Part shown: in pieces, positions 17,355 through 26,758 of the stretch
Numbering within the stretch: position 1 is the first letter of the stretch
Layout: every line of letters begins with the position of its first letter
Origin: Bacteroides sp.
GTDB lineage: Bacteria; Bacillota; Clostridia; Lachnospirales; Lachnospiraceae
Assembly: GCA_023666705.1 (NCBI GenBank)
Contig: JAMPBO010000011.1
Location: forward strand, 1 to 64,000
Direction: 5' to 3'
DNA: 64,000 nt
Translations under genes and position numbers: made by a program
Notes under the pieces: generated by a model
Databases searched by the model: none
Told to the model about the DNA's origin: nothing
Seen by the model: the letters and a program-made list of their open reading frames with translations, nothing else

Positions 17355-18470
17355 ATGAGTCAGAACGAAAATCAAATTTTTGATAAACAAACAACATTAA
17401 TAATAGACAGAGCTGCCATCGCCCATAACGTTAAGGTCATCCGAAAAATTACAGACAAACAGATTATTGCCGTAATCAAGGAAAACGGTTATGGAATGGG
17501 ACTAAAGGCGGAATACGACCTGCTCAAGCAAAATGGTCTTAATTATTTTGCTGTTACCAACACAGCGGAGGCACTTGCACTCCGCAGCTTTGGATGCACT
17601 GAAACAATTCTTCTCCTGACCCCATGCATGTCATACGAGGAGGCAGTGCAGCTAAACAAGGCGGAGATTACATTTGTGGCAGGAAGCATGACACAACTCA
17701 ACCTATTAAAGAAGCTCGCCAATACCGAAAATCATAAACCACACATTCACATTGCAATAGACACGGGAATGGGCAGATATGGCTTTTTGTGGAGCCAGAT
17801 TCCTGATTTGTCAGATATCAATACCTATGTTCAGGTTGACGGCTGCTATACGCATTTGCACGGACGTCCTAAAAAATACGCTGAAAATGTTACTGTACAG
17901 CTTGAGCGTTTCAAAGCAGCCTTAAAGAGCTTAAAGTCACAAGGTATCAATACAGGAATGAGACATGTAAGCAATTCCCAGGCAACCGTTTTATTAGGTG
18001 ACCTTGGCATGGATGCGGTTCGTGTAGGCTCCGCAATTATCGGCAAAACCTCCTACCACCAAAAGAGACGCCTGAAATGTGCCATGTGGACAGAGGCACC
18101 GATATACCAGACAATGGAGCTGCCAAAGGGAAGTACGGTAGGTTACCTTGCAACCGCTAAGCTAAAGCGGGACTCCCGCCTTGGAATCGTGCGTGCAGGA
18201 CATGCAGACGGGATATTTTTATCCTACTCCGACATTCCTGACCAATTTTTAAGCGGTATCTTACATTTAATTTCACTTAAGCTCCGCCCGAAGCATCACG
18301 TGAGAACATTTATAATAGATGGCAAACATGTACCTATTGTGGGATGTGCAGGTGTTTCACATTTTACGATTGACCTTACAGACACAAATTTTAAGGTTGG
18401 CGACATGGTCCGCATAGAGTCAAATCCACTTATGGCTCATCCTGCCGTACCAAGAAAATTTATAAATTAG
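17355..18470 (+). CDS. Alanine racemase family protein, atypical
   Basis: The product is 371 residues starting MSQNENQIFD; AGGAAGGAG directly precedes the ATG at 17355. The N-terminal barrel carries IIAVIKENGYGMG, in which Lys42 is the expected PLP-binding lysine, and HLHGRPKKYAEN and MRHVSNSQATVLL follow as in alanine racemases. In the C-terminal domain TVGYLATAK supplies the catalytic Tyr, but the usual GYADG is GHADG and the usual GRICMDQ is replaced by VGCAGVSHFTIDL. It therefore belongs to the family but may use another amino acid or be a weak racemase. It is followed by a GNAT gene 109 bases away. The leader contains the recurrent CTGATGTTCA motif (17325-17334). Confidence 0.85.
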   Translation: MSQNENQIFDKQTTLIIDRAAIAHNVKVIRKITDKQIIAVIKENGYGMGLKAEYDLLKQNGLNYFAVTNTAEALALRSFGCTETILLLTPCMSYEEAVQLNKAEITFVAGSMTQLNLLKKLANTENHKPHIHIAIDTGMGRYGFLWSQIPDLSDINTYVQVDGCYTHLHGRPKKYAENVTVQLERFKAALKSLKSQGINTGMRHVSNSQATVLLGDLGMDAVRVGSAIIGKTSYHQKRRLKCAMWTEAPIYQTMELPKGSTVGYLATAKLKRDSRLGIVRAGHADGIFLSYSDIPDQFLSGILHLISLKLRPKHHVRTFIIDGKHVPIVGCAGVSHFTIDLTDTNFKVGDMVRIESNPLMAHPAVPRKFIN

Positions 18471-18579
18471 TCACTAAGCTAGATATACAATAAGAATTTG
18501 AGATGCAGCATCAACCCATTTACCAAAAACAAAGTTTGCTCATATCTAAAAGCTAATGTTCGTTTTAGGAGGTAAAAAC

Positions 18580-19074
18580 ATGATACAAACGATAATCAGA
18601 AACTATAGCAATGAAGATATTCTTTCCATGATTTCCATTTGGAATGAAGTAGTTCTTGAGGGCATTGCTTTTCCGCAGGAAGATTGTCTGACAGAGCAAT
18701 CAGGCAGGGCTTTTTTTGCGGAGCAAAGCTACTGTGGCGTTGCTGTTGAAAAAGAGACAGGCGAAATAAAAGGTATGTACATCCTGCACCCTAACAACAT
18801 TGGAAGGTGCGGACATATATGCAATGCCAGCTATGCGGTAGCATCCCACGCAAGGGGCTTACATATCGGAGAACAGCTTGTACTTGACTGTATAAAGCAG
18901 GCAAAACAGCTTGGCTTTCAAATACTACAGTTTAATGCTGTTGTTGCAACAAATGTACATGCCAGACATTTATATGAACGGCTTGGTTTTCAGCAGCTTG
19001 GCACAATTCCAAATGGCTTCCGCCTAAAGGACGGCAGCTACGAAGACATTTGCCCATATTATATTAGATTCTAA
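18580..19074 (+). CDS. GNAT-family N-acetyltransferase
   Basis: The 164-residue product starts MIQTIIRNYSNEDILSM; AGGAGG precedes the ATG at 18580. The acetyl-CoA loop reads ARGLHIGEQLVLDCIKQA and the late segment ATNVHARHLYERLGFQQLG is the classic beta-5/alpha-4 GNAT pattern. The substrate is unknown. Its end overlaps the convergent DUF3881 gene by eleven bases. It lies downstream of the racemase-like gene in the same direction, but they may have separate promoters. Confidence 0.88.
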   Translation: MIQTIIRNYSNEDILSMISIWNEVVLEGIAFPQEDCLTEQSGRAFFAEQSYCGVAVEKETGEIKGMYILHPNNIGRCGHICNASYAVASHARGLHIGEQLVLDCIKQAKQLGFQILQFNAVVATNVHARHLYERLGFQQLGTIPNGFRLKDGSYEDICPYYIRF

Positions 19075-19939
19075 CATACCCCTGAAGCCATACTTCGCCC
19101 CGAAAGCGTCTGCCCTCTTTCGGCTCACCCTGAAGGTCAATCTCATTAATACCAATACTGATTACAATATCATTTGCCTCAACCAACAGCTTGTAAACCT
19201 TTTCATCGGTAAATTCATTTGTAATCTTTTCAACCTTAAGTATATTTCCCAGTATCATGTAATGATCACACTCAACACCACATGGCATAAAGCTTGTATC
19301 CACAATGGAAAGGATATCTTCCCTGTGAATTCGTCCACTTACAGACGTGTAAATATCCATTTCCTCAAGTGTAAGATTTTCAATGGCATCCGTGTCCCCA
19401 TTTTTTGCCGCCGCAAGAAGCCGGTTCCTCAAGTCCCGCTGTTGTGCATCCACCCATTTCTGGTTTTTATCTCTCTGAACCCCCAACAGTATGGTTCCCC
19501 CAATGGAAAGACCCGACAGCTTAACATCCTTCAGGTGCCTGTTAGAATAATTAAGCCACTTGGACTTTGCATAATCCGCAATATTGAGCAGATAAAATAT
19601 AAGCGTCATCCCAAGCCTGTAATCATCACATACTCCTGCATAAGACTCCTTATCAGTCTGCTTTTCTATGGAAATGCCCTCGTACTCGGAAAATACCTCT
19701 CCCTTGAGATACGGATAATAATGTTCAATCGACAGGGCACCATTGATATCATATTCACCCACAAGTGCCAACCCAATCCCGGCGCCAAAATCCTTTTCAA
19801 TCTGAATCAGAGACGTATCAATACTTATAGTAGTGACAATCTTACGGTTCGGACTTCTCAGGGTACTATAATATATCTTTTCAAGTTGCTTTCTGGATTT
19901 GTACTGGCTAAAACCAATCGCTCTAAGATAAGAATGCAT
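19064..19939 (-). CDS. DUF3881-family protein
   Basis: The 291-residue protein begins MHSYLRAIGFSQYKSRKQLEK, matching my memory of DUF3881, a family largely restricted to Lachnospiraceae with no known function. It is soluble, with no signal or membrane segment. Segments such as SGRIHREDILSIVDTSFMPCGVECDHYMILG suggest a mixed alpha/beta fold. AAAGGAG precedes the ATG. It follows serS by 43 bases and is probably the last gene of the parAB-DUF4446-serS operon. Confidence 0.7.
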   Translation of the reverse strand: MHSYLRAIGFSQYKSRKQLEKIYYSTLRSPNRKIVTTISIDTSLIQIEKDFGAGIGLALVGEYDINGALSIEHYYPYLKGEVFSEYEGISIEKQTDKESYAGVCDDYRLGMTLIFYLLNIADYAKSKWLNYSNRHLKDVKLSGLSIGGTILLGVQRDKNQKWVDAQQRDLRNRLLAAAKNGDTDAIENLTLEEMDIYTSVSGRIHREDILSIVDTSFMPCGVECDHYMILGNILKVEKITNEFTDEKVYKLLVEANDIVISIGINEIDLQGEPKEGRRFRGEVWLQGYVRI

Positions 19940-19982
19940 AGTTACGTCTCCTTTCCTATCAAAAATTCTTTATTCGCTGTCT

Positions 19983-21269
19983 CTATGCCTTAGGACTTAT
20001 AACAGCCTTTCCTCCCATGTAAGGTCTTAACACCTCAGGTACATTAATGCTTCCATCCTCATTCAGGTTATTTTCAAAAAATGCAATAAGCATACGCGGA
20101 GGTGCAACAACCGTATTATTTAATGTATGGGCAAAATATTTTCCATCCTTGCCCTTAACCCTTATCTTAAGTCTTCTCGCCTGTGCGTCTCCAAGATTGG
20201 AGCAGCTTCCCACCTCAAAATACTTCTTCTGGCGGGGTGACCACGCCTCAACATCATATGACTTCACCTTAAGGTCAGCCAAATCACCAGAGCAACACTC
20301 TATCGTTCTTACAGGAATATCCATGGAACGGAACAAGTCAACCGTATTTCTCCAAAGCTTATGGAAATATTCCATGCTGTCCTCAGGCTTACATACAACT
20401 ATCATTTCCTGTTTTTCAAATTGATGAATTCTGTAAAGCCCTCTTTCCTCTATTCCGTGTGCGCCCTTCTCTTTTCTAAAGCAAGGAGAATAGCTCGTCA
20501 GTGTGTGAGGTAGCGTTTCCTCATCAATCATTGTGTCAATATATTTTCCAATCATGGAATGCTCACTTGTACCGATAAGATAAAGATCCTCACCTTCAAT
20601 CTTGTACATCATTGCATCCATTTCCGCAAAGCTCATAACACCTGTAACAACATCACTTCTAATCATAAACGGAGGTACACAGTAAGTAAAGCCTCTGTCT
20701 ATCATAAAATCTCTTGCATATGAAATAATTGCAGAATGAAGTCTTGCCACATCACCCATAAGGTAATAAAATCCATTTCCTGCAACCTTCCGTGCACTGT
20801 CCAAATCCACACCATTCAACCGCTCCATAATTTCCGTATGGTATGGAATTTCAAAATCAGGAACAACAGGCTCCCCGAATTTTTCAAGCTCCACATTTTC
20901 CGTATCATCCTTTCCTATCGGAACGGACTCATCAATAATGTTAGGAATCACCATCATAATCTTTTTCAGCTTTTCCTTAACCTCAGGCTCCTGCTTTTCA
21001 AGCTCAGCAAGACGGCTTGCATTCTTGGCAACTTCCTTTTTTGCCTCCTCTGCTTCCTCCTTCTTTCCCTGTGCCATAAAGGCACCAATCTGTTTTGCAA
21101 TCACATTTTTCTTCGCACGAAGGTCATCCGCCTCCTGCTGAATTTCTCTTGCCTGCTTATCCAGCTCTATCGCCTCATCAACAAGAGGAAGCTTCTCATC
21201 TTGAAACTTCTTCTTAATATTTTCCTTAACAATATCAGGATTTTCCCTGACAAATTTCATGTCCAGCAT
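19983..21269 (-). CDS. serS: Seryl-tRNA synthetase
   Basis: SerRS charges tRNA-Ser through a seryl-adenylate. The 428-residue length is normal. The N-terminal coiled-coil arm (about 30-100, rich in E, K and A) reads the long variable arm of tRNA-Ser. Class II motifs follow: motif 2 in SPCFRKEKGAHGIEERGLYRIHQF (shown here as the SPCFRKE and RIHQFEKQE segments) and motif 3 LNNTVVAPPRMLIAFFEN. GAGGAGGA lies ten bases before the ATG. It is five bases after DUF4446, in the parAB operon, a position common in Clostridia. Confidence 0.97.
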   Translation of the reverse strand: MLDMKFVRENPDIVKENIKKKFQDEKLPLVDEAIELDKQAREIQQEADDLRAKKNVIAKQIGAFMAQGKKEEAEEAKKEVAKNASRLAELEKQEPEVKEKLKKIMMVIPNIIDESVPIGKDDTENVELEKFGEPVVPDFEIPYHTEIMERLNGVDLDSARKVAGNGFYYLMGDVARLHSAIISYARDFMIDRGFTYCVPPFMIRSDVVTGVMSFAEMDAMMYKIEGEDLYLIGTSEHSMIGKYIDTMIDEETLPHTLTSYSPCFRKEKGAHGIEERGLYRIHQFEKQEMIVVCKPEDSMEYFHKLWRNTVDLFRSMDIPVRTIECCSGDLADLKVKSYDVEAWSPRQKKYFEVGSCSNLGDAQARRLKIRVKGKDGKYFAHTLNNTVVAPPRMLIAFFENNLNEDGSINVPEVLRPYMGGKAVISPKA

Positions 21270-21274
21270 TTAAC

Positions 21275-21847
21275 TTAATCCTCCTCTACGTCTATATCAA
21301 AACTGAATTCGTCATCGCCGTCCGCTTCGCTGGTTAAATCTTCAATTTCCTCATCCACGGTTTTTGCTTTTTCCAAAGCTTCTTTTTCCTCTTCGGATAA
21401 CGGAATATAAGACTCTCCCTTGATGATTTCCTTAGCATATGTAAAACAGCCTTCGCGGGAATGCATGGCATTAAATATTATACCCGTATTTTCATCATCT
21501 AACAAAGCCATTACAAAGCTAAGCTTTCCTGCCATCTCGTTAAAGGCATCATACTTAACAAGACTAACCTTGCTGATACATGACCCGATAAGCTTTTTTA
21601 TTTCCTTATGCTCCTTTGTTATACGCTTTGCATTTGCTTTAACCTGATCCATTTCCTTGAAACGAACCCGTATTATTTTTTCCAAATCAGCACCCTTTTT
21701 CCCACTCATAAGAACACTGTATTTTCTTGTCATAATGTTCATTTTATAAATTACAAATATGACAAGGAATATAAGCATAAATACTAACAACGTTAAGACA
21801 GTAATTACTGTCCTTGCCTCAATACCAAAAACAGTATAACCTGTCAT
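21275..21847 (-). CDS. DUF4446-family membrane protein
   Basis: The 190-residue product has one N-terminal membrane helix (about 12-36) and a cytoplasmic part with a helical stretch and the segment SKVSLVKYDAFNEMAGKLSF that typifies DUF4446. The last 30 residues are very acidic. Members are commonly encoded beside parB in Clostridia, as here (20-base gap), which hints at a role at the membrane near the origin or at division, but no function is established. Confidence 0.8.
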   Translation of the reverse strand: MTGYTVFGIEARTVITVLTLLVFMLIFLVIFVIYKMNIMTRKYSVLMSGKKGADLEKIIRVRFKEMDQVKANAKRITKEHKEIKKLIGSCISKVSLVKYDAFNEMAGKLSFVMALLDDENTGIIFNAMHSREGCFTYAKEIIKGESYIPLSEEEKEALEKAKTVDEEIEDLTSEADGDDEFSFDIDVEED

Positions 21848-21867
21848 TTTGGCTCCCTCCTAATATC

Positions 21868-22782
21868 CTATTCACCGGTACTGTACAGCATTTGGACGAT
21901 TCTATCCAAATCCTCCTGTGAATAGTATTCTATTTCAATTTTACCTTTATTTTTATTTTTCGATTTTATGGTTGCCTTTGTTCCAAGAATACCCTTTAAC
22001 TTTTCCTCAATATCCTTGTATAAAAAGTCAAGATTTTCTTCCGTTACCGCAACGTCCTCTTTTTTCTTCAGTTTACCTGACAAAAGCTTCTTCACATAAG
22101 CCTCCGTATCTCTTACACTAAGCTTCTTGTCAAAAATCATCATGGCAGTATCATATTGAAGCTCCTCATCCTCTATGGAAATGAGTGCACGCACGTGTCC
22201 CGTCGTAAGCATATCATCCACAAGCATCTGCTGAACCTTATCCGTAAGCTTCAGCAAACGGAGTGCATTCGTAATTGTTGTTCTGCTCTTGGAAACCCGC
22301 TCTGCAACTTCATCCTGCTTTAAGTTAAATTCCTTAATCAACCTTTCGTATGCCATTGCCTCCTCGATAGGGTTAAGGTCTTCCCTTTGGATATTCTCTA
22401 TAAGGGCAATTTCCACAATTTGCTGATCCGTGTAATCTTTTATAACAACAGGAACCTCTTTCAGTCCTGCCATTCTGGCAGCTCTCCATCTACGCTCACC
22501 TGCAATCAACTCATAATAACCTTTGCGTTTTGCAACAACAAGCGGTTCAATAACCCCAAACTGTTTAATGGAATCCGCCAGCTCCTCCAAAGCGTCCTCG
22601 TCAAACTTTTTACGTGGCTGCGACTTATTTGGTTCTATTCTATTAATATTTAAAGTTTGCTCAACCTTTTTTACTACCTCTTTCACCCCTGTTTTTTGCT
22701 TTTCAACCGCCTGAGCAGGCTTAACCTCCTCTGTTGGTATCAGATTATCAAGTCCTCTGCCTAACCCTCTCTTTGTAGCCAT
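21868..22782 (-). CDS. parB: Chromosome partitioning protein ParB (Spo0J)
   Basis: ParB is a CTP-dependent DNA clamp that loads at parS, spreads along DNA and recruits SMC. The 304-residue product has the start RGLGRGLDNLIP that stimulates ParA, an N-terminal domain with GERRWRAARMAGL (the CTP-binding box) about residues 94-106, a helix-turn-helix (DEVAERVSKSRTTITNALRL) and a C-terminal dimer domain. AAAGGAGG precedes the ATG. It is 32 bases behind parA. Its cognate sites are the five parS palindromes at 24.1-26.7 kb. Confidence 0.97.
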   Translation of the reverse strand: MATKRGLGRGLDNLIPTEEVKPAQAVEKQKTGVKEVVKKVEQTLNINRIEPNKSQPRKKFDEDALEELADSIKQFGVIEPLVVAKRKGYYELIAGERRWRAARMAGLKEVPVVIKDYTDQQIVEIALIENIQREDLNPIEEAMAYERLIKEFNLKQDEVAERVSKSRTTITNALRLLKLTDKVQQMLVDDMLTTGHVRALISIEDEELQYDTAMMIFDKKLSVRDTEAYVKKLLSGKLKKKEDVAVTEENLDFLYKDIEEKLKGILGTKATIKSKNKNKGKIEIEYYSQEDLDRIVQMLYSTGE

Positions 22783-22800
22783 ACATTTCCTCCTTTGAAC

Positions 22801-22826
22801 TGAACATCAGCCCATTACAAATTTGC
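22801..22826 (-). repeat. Leader motif copy before parB
   Basis: Read on minus, GCAAATTTGTAATGGGCTGA then TGTTCA runs from the last codons of parA into the parB ribosome site. It matches the thrS leader copy (GCAAATTTGGAATGGGCTGA then CGTTCA) at nearly every position. Confidence 0.65.
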
Positions 22827-23603
22827 ATAGAGCTTATTTTTAATAACCTCGTCTGCCAAATCCCGATATCCCTGTGCCCCCGCCGAACGACTGTCGTATA
22901 AATTTATTGGCAACCCAAAGCTTGGTGCCTCCGCCAGCCGAACATTTCTTGGTATAATTGTCTTGTATATGAATTGGTCAAGGTTACTTTTTACATTTTC
23001 CACAACCTCAAGGGAAAGATTTGTTCTGGCATCATACATTGTAAATACAACGCCTTCTATCTCCAACGCCTTGTTCAGCTTTTTCTTAATCAAATCAATT
23101 GTATAAATGAGCTGCGACAATCCATCTAAAGCAAAAAACTCACACTGTATAGGAACAAGAACCGTATCGGCGGCTGTCATTGAATTTACCGTTAATATTC
23201 CAAGTGCAGGCGGACAATCTACGATTATAAAATCATATTTTTCCTTTACACTGCTAAGAATATTCTTTAATATGTATTGCCTGTTATCAGTCTCAATAAA
23301 ATCAACTTCCGCTCCGGCAAGATTCCTTCCTGCTGGAATAAGACTAAGATTCAACTTATGGGAACCTAACGGATGAACAATCATGCATTCCCCAATATTG
23401 CACTCTCCACACATTGCTTCGTATATAGTAAGGGAAAGTTCATTTTTATCAACCCCCAATCCACTAGTCAAATTTCCCTGTGGATCCATGTCAACCGCCA
23501 AAACCTTCTTTCCCTTCTCAGCAAGACATGCCGCCAAATTAATTGAAGTTGTTGTCTTTCCTACGCCGCCTTTTTGATTGGCAACAGCTATAATTCTTCC
23601 CAT
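22815..23603 (-). CDS. parA: Chromosome partitioning ATPase ParA (Soj)
   Basis: The 262-residue Walker-type ATPase moves or segregates ParB-parS complexes and in Bacillus also controls DnaA. The deviant Walker A KGGVGKTTTSINLA begins at about residue 10, FIIVDCPPALG is the Walker A' region, and PRNVRLAEAPSFG is the conserved late motif. TGGAGG lies seven bases before the ATG at 23603, which I prefer to the TTG one codon upstream. It heads the parA-parB-DUF4446-serS operon and reads away from the parS region. Confidence 0.97.
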   Translation of the reverse strand: MGRIIAVANQKGGVGKTTTSINLAACLAEKGKKVLAVDMDPQGNLTSGLGVDKNELSLTIYEAMCGECNIGECMIVHPLGSHKLNLSLIPAGRNLAGAEVDFIETDNRQYILKNILSSVKEKYDFIIVDCPPALGILTVNSMTAADTVLVPIQCEFFALDGLSQLIYTIDLIKKKLNKALEIEGVVFTMYDARTNLSLEVVENVKSNLDQFIYKTIIPRNVRLAEAPSFGLPINLYDSRSAGAQGYRDLADEVIKNKLYANL

Positions 23604-23621
23604 CAATGTGCCTCCAGATAG

Positions 23622-23802
23622 TTAAACATCAGTCTATTATTGGGCAAGCTTCTTTAGAATGTTTTGTCCTCAGAGCATATGTCTATAGAAAAAGCCGTTT
23701 CCTATAAAACCAATTTGCTTTCAATAAATGGACTGACGAGTCTCGGCGGCTTTGCCACCGGACATACTGCATATTAAGTTTTCACAAAACCTAATGCATT
23801 TT
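23622..23802 (-). repeat. Composite hairpin element before parA
   Basis: This leader holds outer arms related to CATCAGTCTATT (23628 on) and AATGGACTGACG (23727-23738), then an inserted small hairpin (TCGGCGGC/GCCACCGGA) and a second hairpin around TTAAGTTTTC. The segment 23710-23738 matches the thrS element at 39645-39674 in most positions, and both are followed by the TTAAGTTTTC hairpin. It looks like one longer copy of a dispersed element. Confidence 0.6.
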
Positions 23803-24129
23803 ATTTCCCATATTTCAACATTATAACACTTACTTAGATCTTTCGCCATATCTAAATATAGCCATAAATCATTGATAACCACAATATATAGATTTTAATG
23901 CGGGGACATGGATAACAATTTCATTTTATATTACAAATGTTTTATTAATATATAATATATTGTCTAATAAATTCAAGATAAAAGTAAAATATGTTGCGTT
24001 TTAATGAGTTTTTATATCTTAATTGGGGGTTTTAAAATATACAGTAACAGAATTTTCCAAATGAATTCTTGTGCCCGAATTATTACTTTAAACGTTTTTA
24101 ATGGTCAATATTGCCTATGTTTAATAAAT

Positions 24130-24145
24130 TGTTTCACGTGAAACA
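24130..24145. promoter_or_regulatory. parS site 1
   Basis: TGTTTCACGTGAAACA is a perfect 16-base palindrome identical to the canonical Firmicutes parS bound by Spo0J/ParB. It lies about 530 bases upstream of parA. Confidence 0.97.
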
Positions 24146-24813
24146 TTGTCACTCATGCACTTGTTTTATCTTGGATTCTTATAGTTATCGACTGTCTTTA
24201 ATATATTGATATTTTGTCTTTTCAATTATGCGGGAACGGTCTGCTTCTTAAGTGCACGGCCATGCTACAATCGGTATGTGTATTTTGAATTACAGCTTTT
24301 AAAACTGCCAAAATACCTCGCATTTGGAATTTGCGATATTCGATTACATATTGCTCACACAAATCTCGTTTCGTTCAGACATCGCTATGCAGTACGTTTC
24401 ATCACAAATTATCAAATAGAACATTCTAAACAATCTTGTCGTCAAATTCAAAATACATATATCGATATGCAACATGGCTGTGTATAAGTTCAAGAGACTG
24501 CCCCACAAGCCATAACAGAACAAAGTTCGAATATTAACATGGCTCACAGAACCGTGCCAGCAGAAAACGTAGTTTTTGTCAGAAAATTAAAATATCTTAA
24601 TATACCTAGAACACAGATTACAAAAATAAAAAGGGGGCTTGTTACCGGTAAATAACCATATGCCTTAATTTCTTATTGCGACAGCTCCATTGAAACAACG
24701 TTTTTATTAAGCAATCTGATTCGATTTTTATATAAATATATCTTAAAATAACCGTTTTATATTATTATGAATTAAATTTTTATTTTAAACTATATTAACT
24801 TATTTATTGAATA

Positions 24814-24829
24814 TGTTTCACGTGAAACA
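24814..24829. promoter_or_regulatory. parS site 2
   Basis: This is an identical 16-base parS palindrome, 684 bases from site 1. Confidence 0.97.
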
Positions 24830-25289
24830 TTGTATTCATTTTCGTAATTATGTTATTAAGAATATACCTTAAGTGCACTCTAAGTCTTTAATGAATTATC
24901 TTGTTTGCCATAAGAGACATAATCTTGTATGATTTTATTTTCAAAATTCATTTTTAATCAAATCAATTGAACTTCTATATCAATAAACCACTTTACATTT
25001 ACCATATAAGTTTATCTTTATAAGATATACATCATAATAGGCAACAACATTTCAATTTAATCTATTCTATTGTCATTTAATGTATATTCTCTGGTGTATA
25101 TTAAGCACCGTGGTTTATTGATTTTATCCCATGAATTTTAATTTATATTAATAGTGTGCCAAATCCGTAATTTTATCTTTACATCAAAGCAAAGCCTCAA
25201 TTGTTAAAACCCTTCCAACATCTAAATCATTTCAAGATTATTTTTCTTTAACAATAGTTCAAGATACACATTATAAAAAACTATTAATA

Positions 25290-25305
25290 TGTTTCACGTG
25301 AAACA
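25290..25305. promoter_or_regulatory. parS site 3
   Basis: This is an identical 16-base parS palindrome, 476 bases from site 2. Confidence 0.97.
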
Positions 25306-25866
25306 TACTTTCATATATTTTTACATCATATATAATTTAAGTAGTCTATAAATCATATCGTAATCCGTTTATCAATTGTTTTTAATTTAAAACTAATCGA
25401 GGATTATTGGACGATTGGACAATCTTAGCTATTTAATGGAACGTTTAAACTTTTTAATTTTTTCCGAAGTATAATTGTTAATATAAAAAATTCAGCTATT
25501 AATTTCTCAGAATAAATTTCTACATCCGTATAAAAATGCATTAGATATCACAGTTCAAATAAAAAACTTCATATTAAAAACACTTTTTTACACTGTAAAT
25601 ATTTATTATACTTTTTACTCTAAAGGTAATCAAATTTCGTTTTTATTAATATAAGCAGTTTACTGTTATCTAAGAAGTCCTATATAAAAAAGTTATAGCG
25701 TGTTCAAAACATTATATTATAAAATATCTTTTATTTTAGTCAGGATTTTCCTATAATATTAAGATATTCATCTTGTATCCATATATTTATATAGCTATAA
25801 GTAAAACATTACTTTTATAAACTTTCGTTGTAGAATATTGACAAATCACCACAAGGCACACTTTCA

Positions 25867-26007
25867 TTATACGCCGCACATGACAGTGCAAAAGATACCC
25901 CTGTCCTCGAACGTCTGCTTCACATCCATCTTATGACATACAAAGCACTTGCTTGTAATATTGCATATGTTACACAACTGGATTTTAAAATACTGTGCTT
26001 TTTCCAT
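25867..26007 (-). CDS. Possible 46-residue cysteine-rich protein
   Basis: A short minus-strand frame begins MEKAQYFKIQLC and has six cysteines in pairs (CNIC, CFVC, CTVMC), a spacing that could bind zinc. It coincides with a less AT-rich island in an otherwise extremely AT-rich region, as expected of a maintained gene. TATAAT (26024-26029 on minus) with TTGGTA 18 bases before it would give a transcript starting only about ten bases ahead of the ATG, with no ribosome site, so it would be nearly leaderless. It may equally be the remnant of a longer gene. I do not recognise a family. Confidence 0.3.
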   Translation of the reverse strand: MEKAQYFKIQLCNICNITSKCFVCHKMDVKQTFEDRGIFCTVMCGV

Positions 26008-26100
26008 CTATACATATTTGTATATTATAATAATTAAACCGAATTTTTACCAAAGTCAATTTTTGTTATTACGAAAGAGTGGAAGCGTAAATGCTCAAGA

Positions 26101-26116
26101 TGTTTCACGTGAAACA
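26101..26116. promoter_or_regulatory. parS site 4
   Basis: This is an identical 16-base parS palindrome, 811 bases from site 3. Confidence 0.97.
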
Positions 26117-26400
26117 ATTTAAAAATCTTACTTTATATTTTACTCATAGTTCTAGTTAAAACAATATTTTTTACAAAAGATAAACACATTATTTTGATAT
26201 ATATGTATTCCTATAATGATATACTTAGATAAATCAACAAAAGCAATATTATCATTTTATTATTTTACAAACGAATTTTTTTCATTCTTATATTTAATGT
26301 TTAGAAAATACATCCATTATAATAAAACAACGCCAAAAACAAAAGTATGTTTTTTAGTATTATACATCATTTGAAATACTTAGATAAACAATGTTTTAAC

Positions 26401-26609
26401 AGAACAAAGTGCCTCCCAACATTCTTTATGCCACCACAACTTTAACGGCACATCGGGCACATCTTAACAGGGTTTTTAAGCCTACCTTATACGATAGTCC
26501 GGAGAAAATTCTTATAAAAGGAACAAAGTACCTTCAGCATTCCTCATACCCTCACAGCTTTAATAGTATTTTAGCCGAATCCTAGTATAATTTTAAGCCT
26601 GCACATAGG
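26401..26609. repeat. Imperfect tandem direct repeat of about 100 bases
   Basis: Unit 1 (26401-26502) and unit 2 (26520-26609) share GAACAAAGT, CATTC, ACAACTTTAA/ACAGCTTTAA and TTTTAAGCCT in the same order with many substitutions. A third fragment of the same start (AACAGAACAAAGT) occurs at about 24520. They look like old, decaying repeats, possibly ends of small degraded genes. Confidence 0.6.
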
Positions 26610-26704
26610 AAATTTTTAAAAAATAGATTTAAAATTTTTGTTTATATTCTAATTCAACAAAATGTCAGAGTATATAAATTTTATTTTAAATCACCAATAT
26701 TACA

Positions 26705-26720
26705 TGTTTCACGTGAAACA
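26705..26720. promoter_or_regulatory. parS site 5
   Basis: This is an identical 16-base parS palindrome, 604 bases from site 4 and 38 bases before a cluster of DnaA-box-like sequences. Confidence 0.97.
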
Positions 26721-26758
26721 CAATACAATGGCACACAGATATATGTTCATCGACCGAA

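Noticed and set aside
24206-24547. Overlapping open frames of 93 (plus) and 67 (minus) codons in the parS region
   Set aside because: Neither has a ribosome site or a recognisable protein character; both coincide with an island containing inverted repeat-like sequence, so they are more likely chance frames or decayed sequence.
25867-26007. SCIFF (six Cys in forty-five residues) peptide
   Set aside because: Length and Cys count agree, but Cys spacing and flanking sequence differ and no radical SAM maturase is near.
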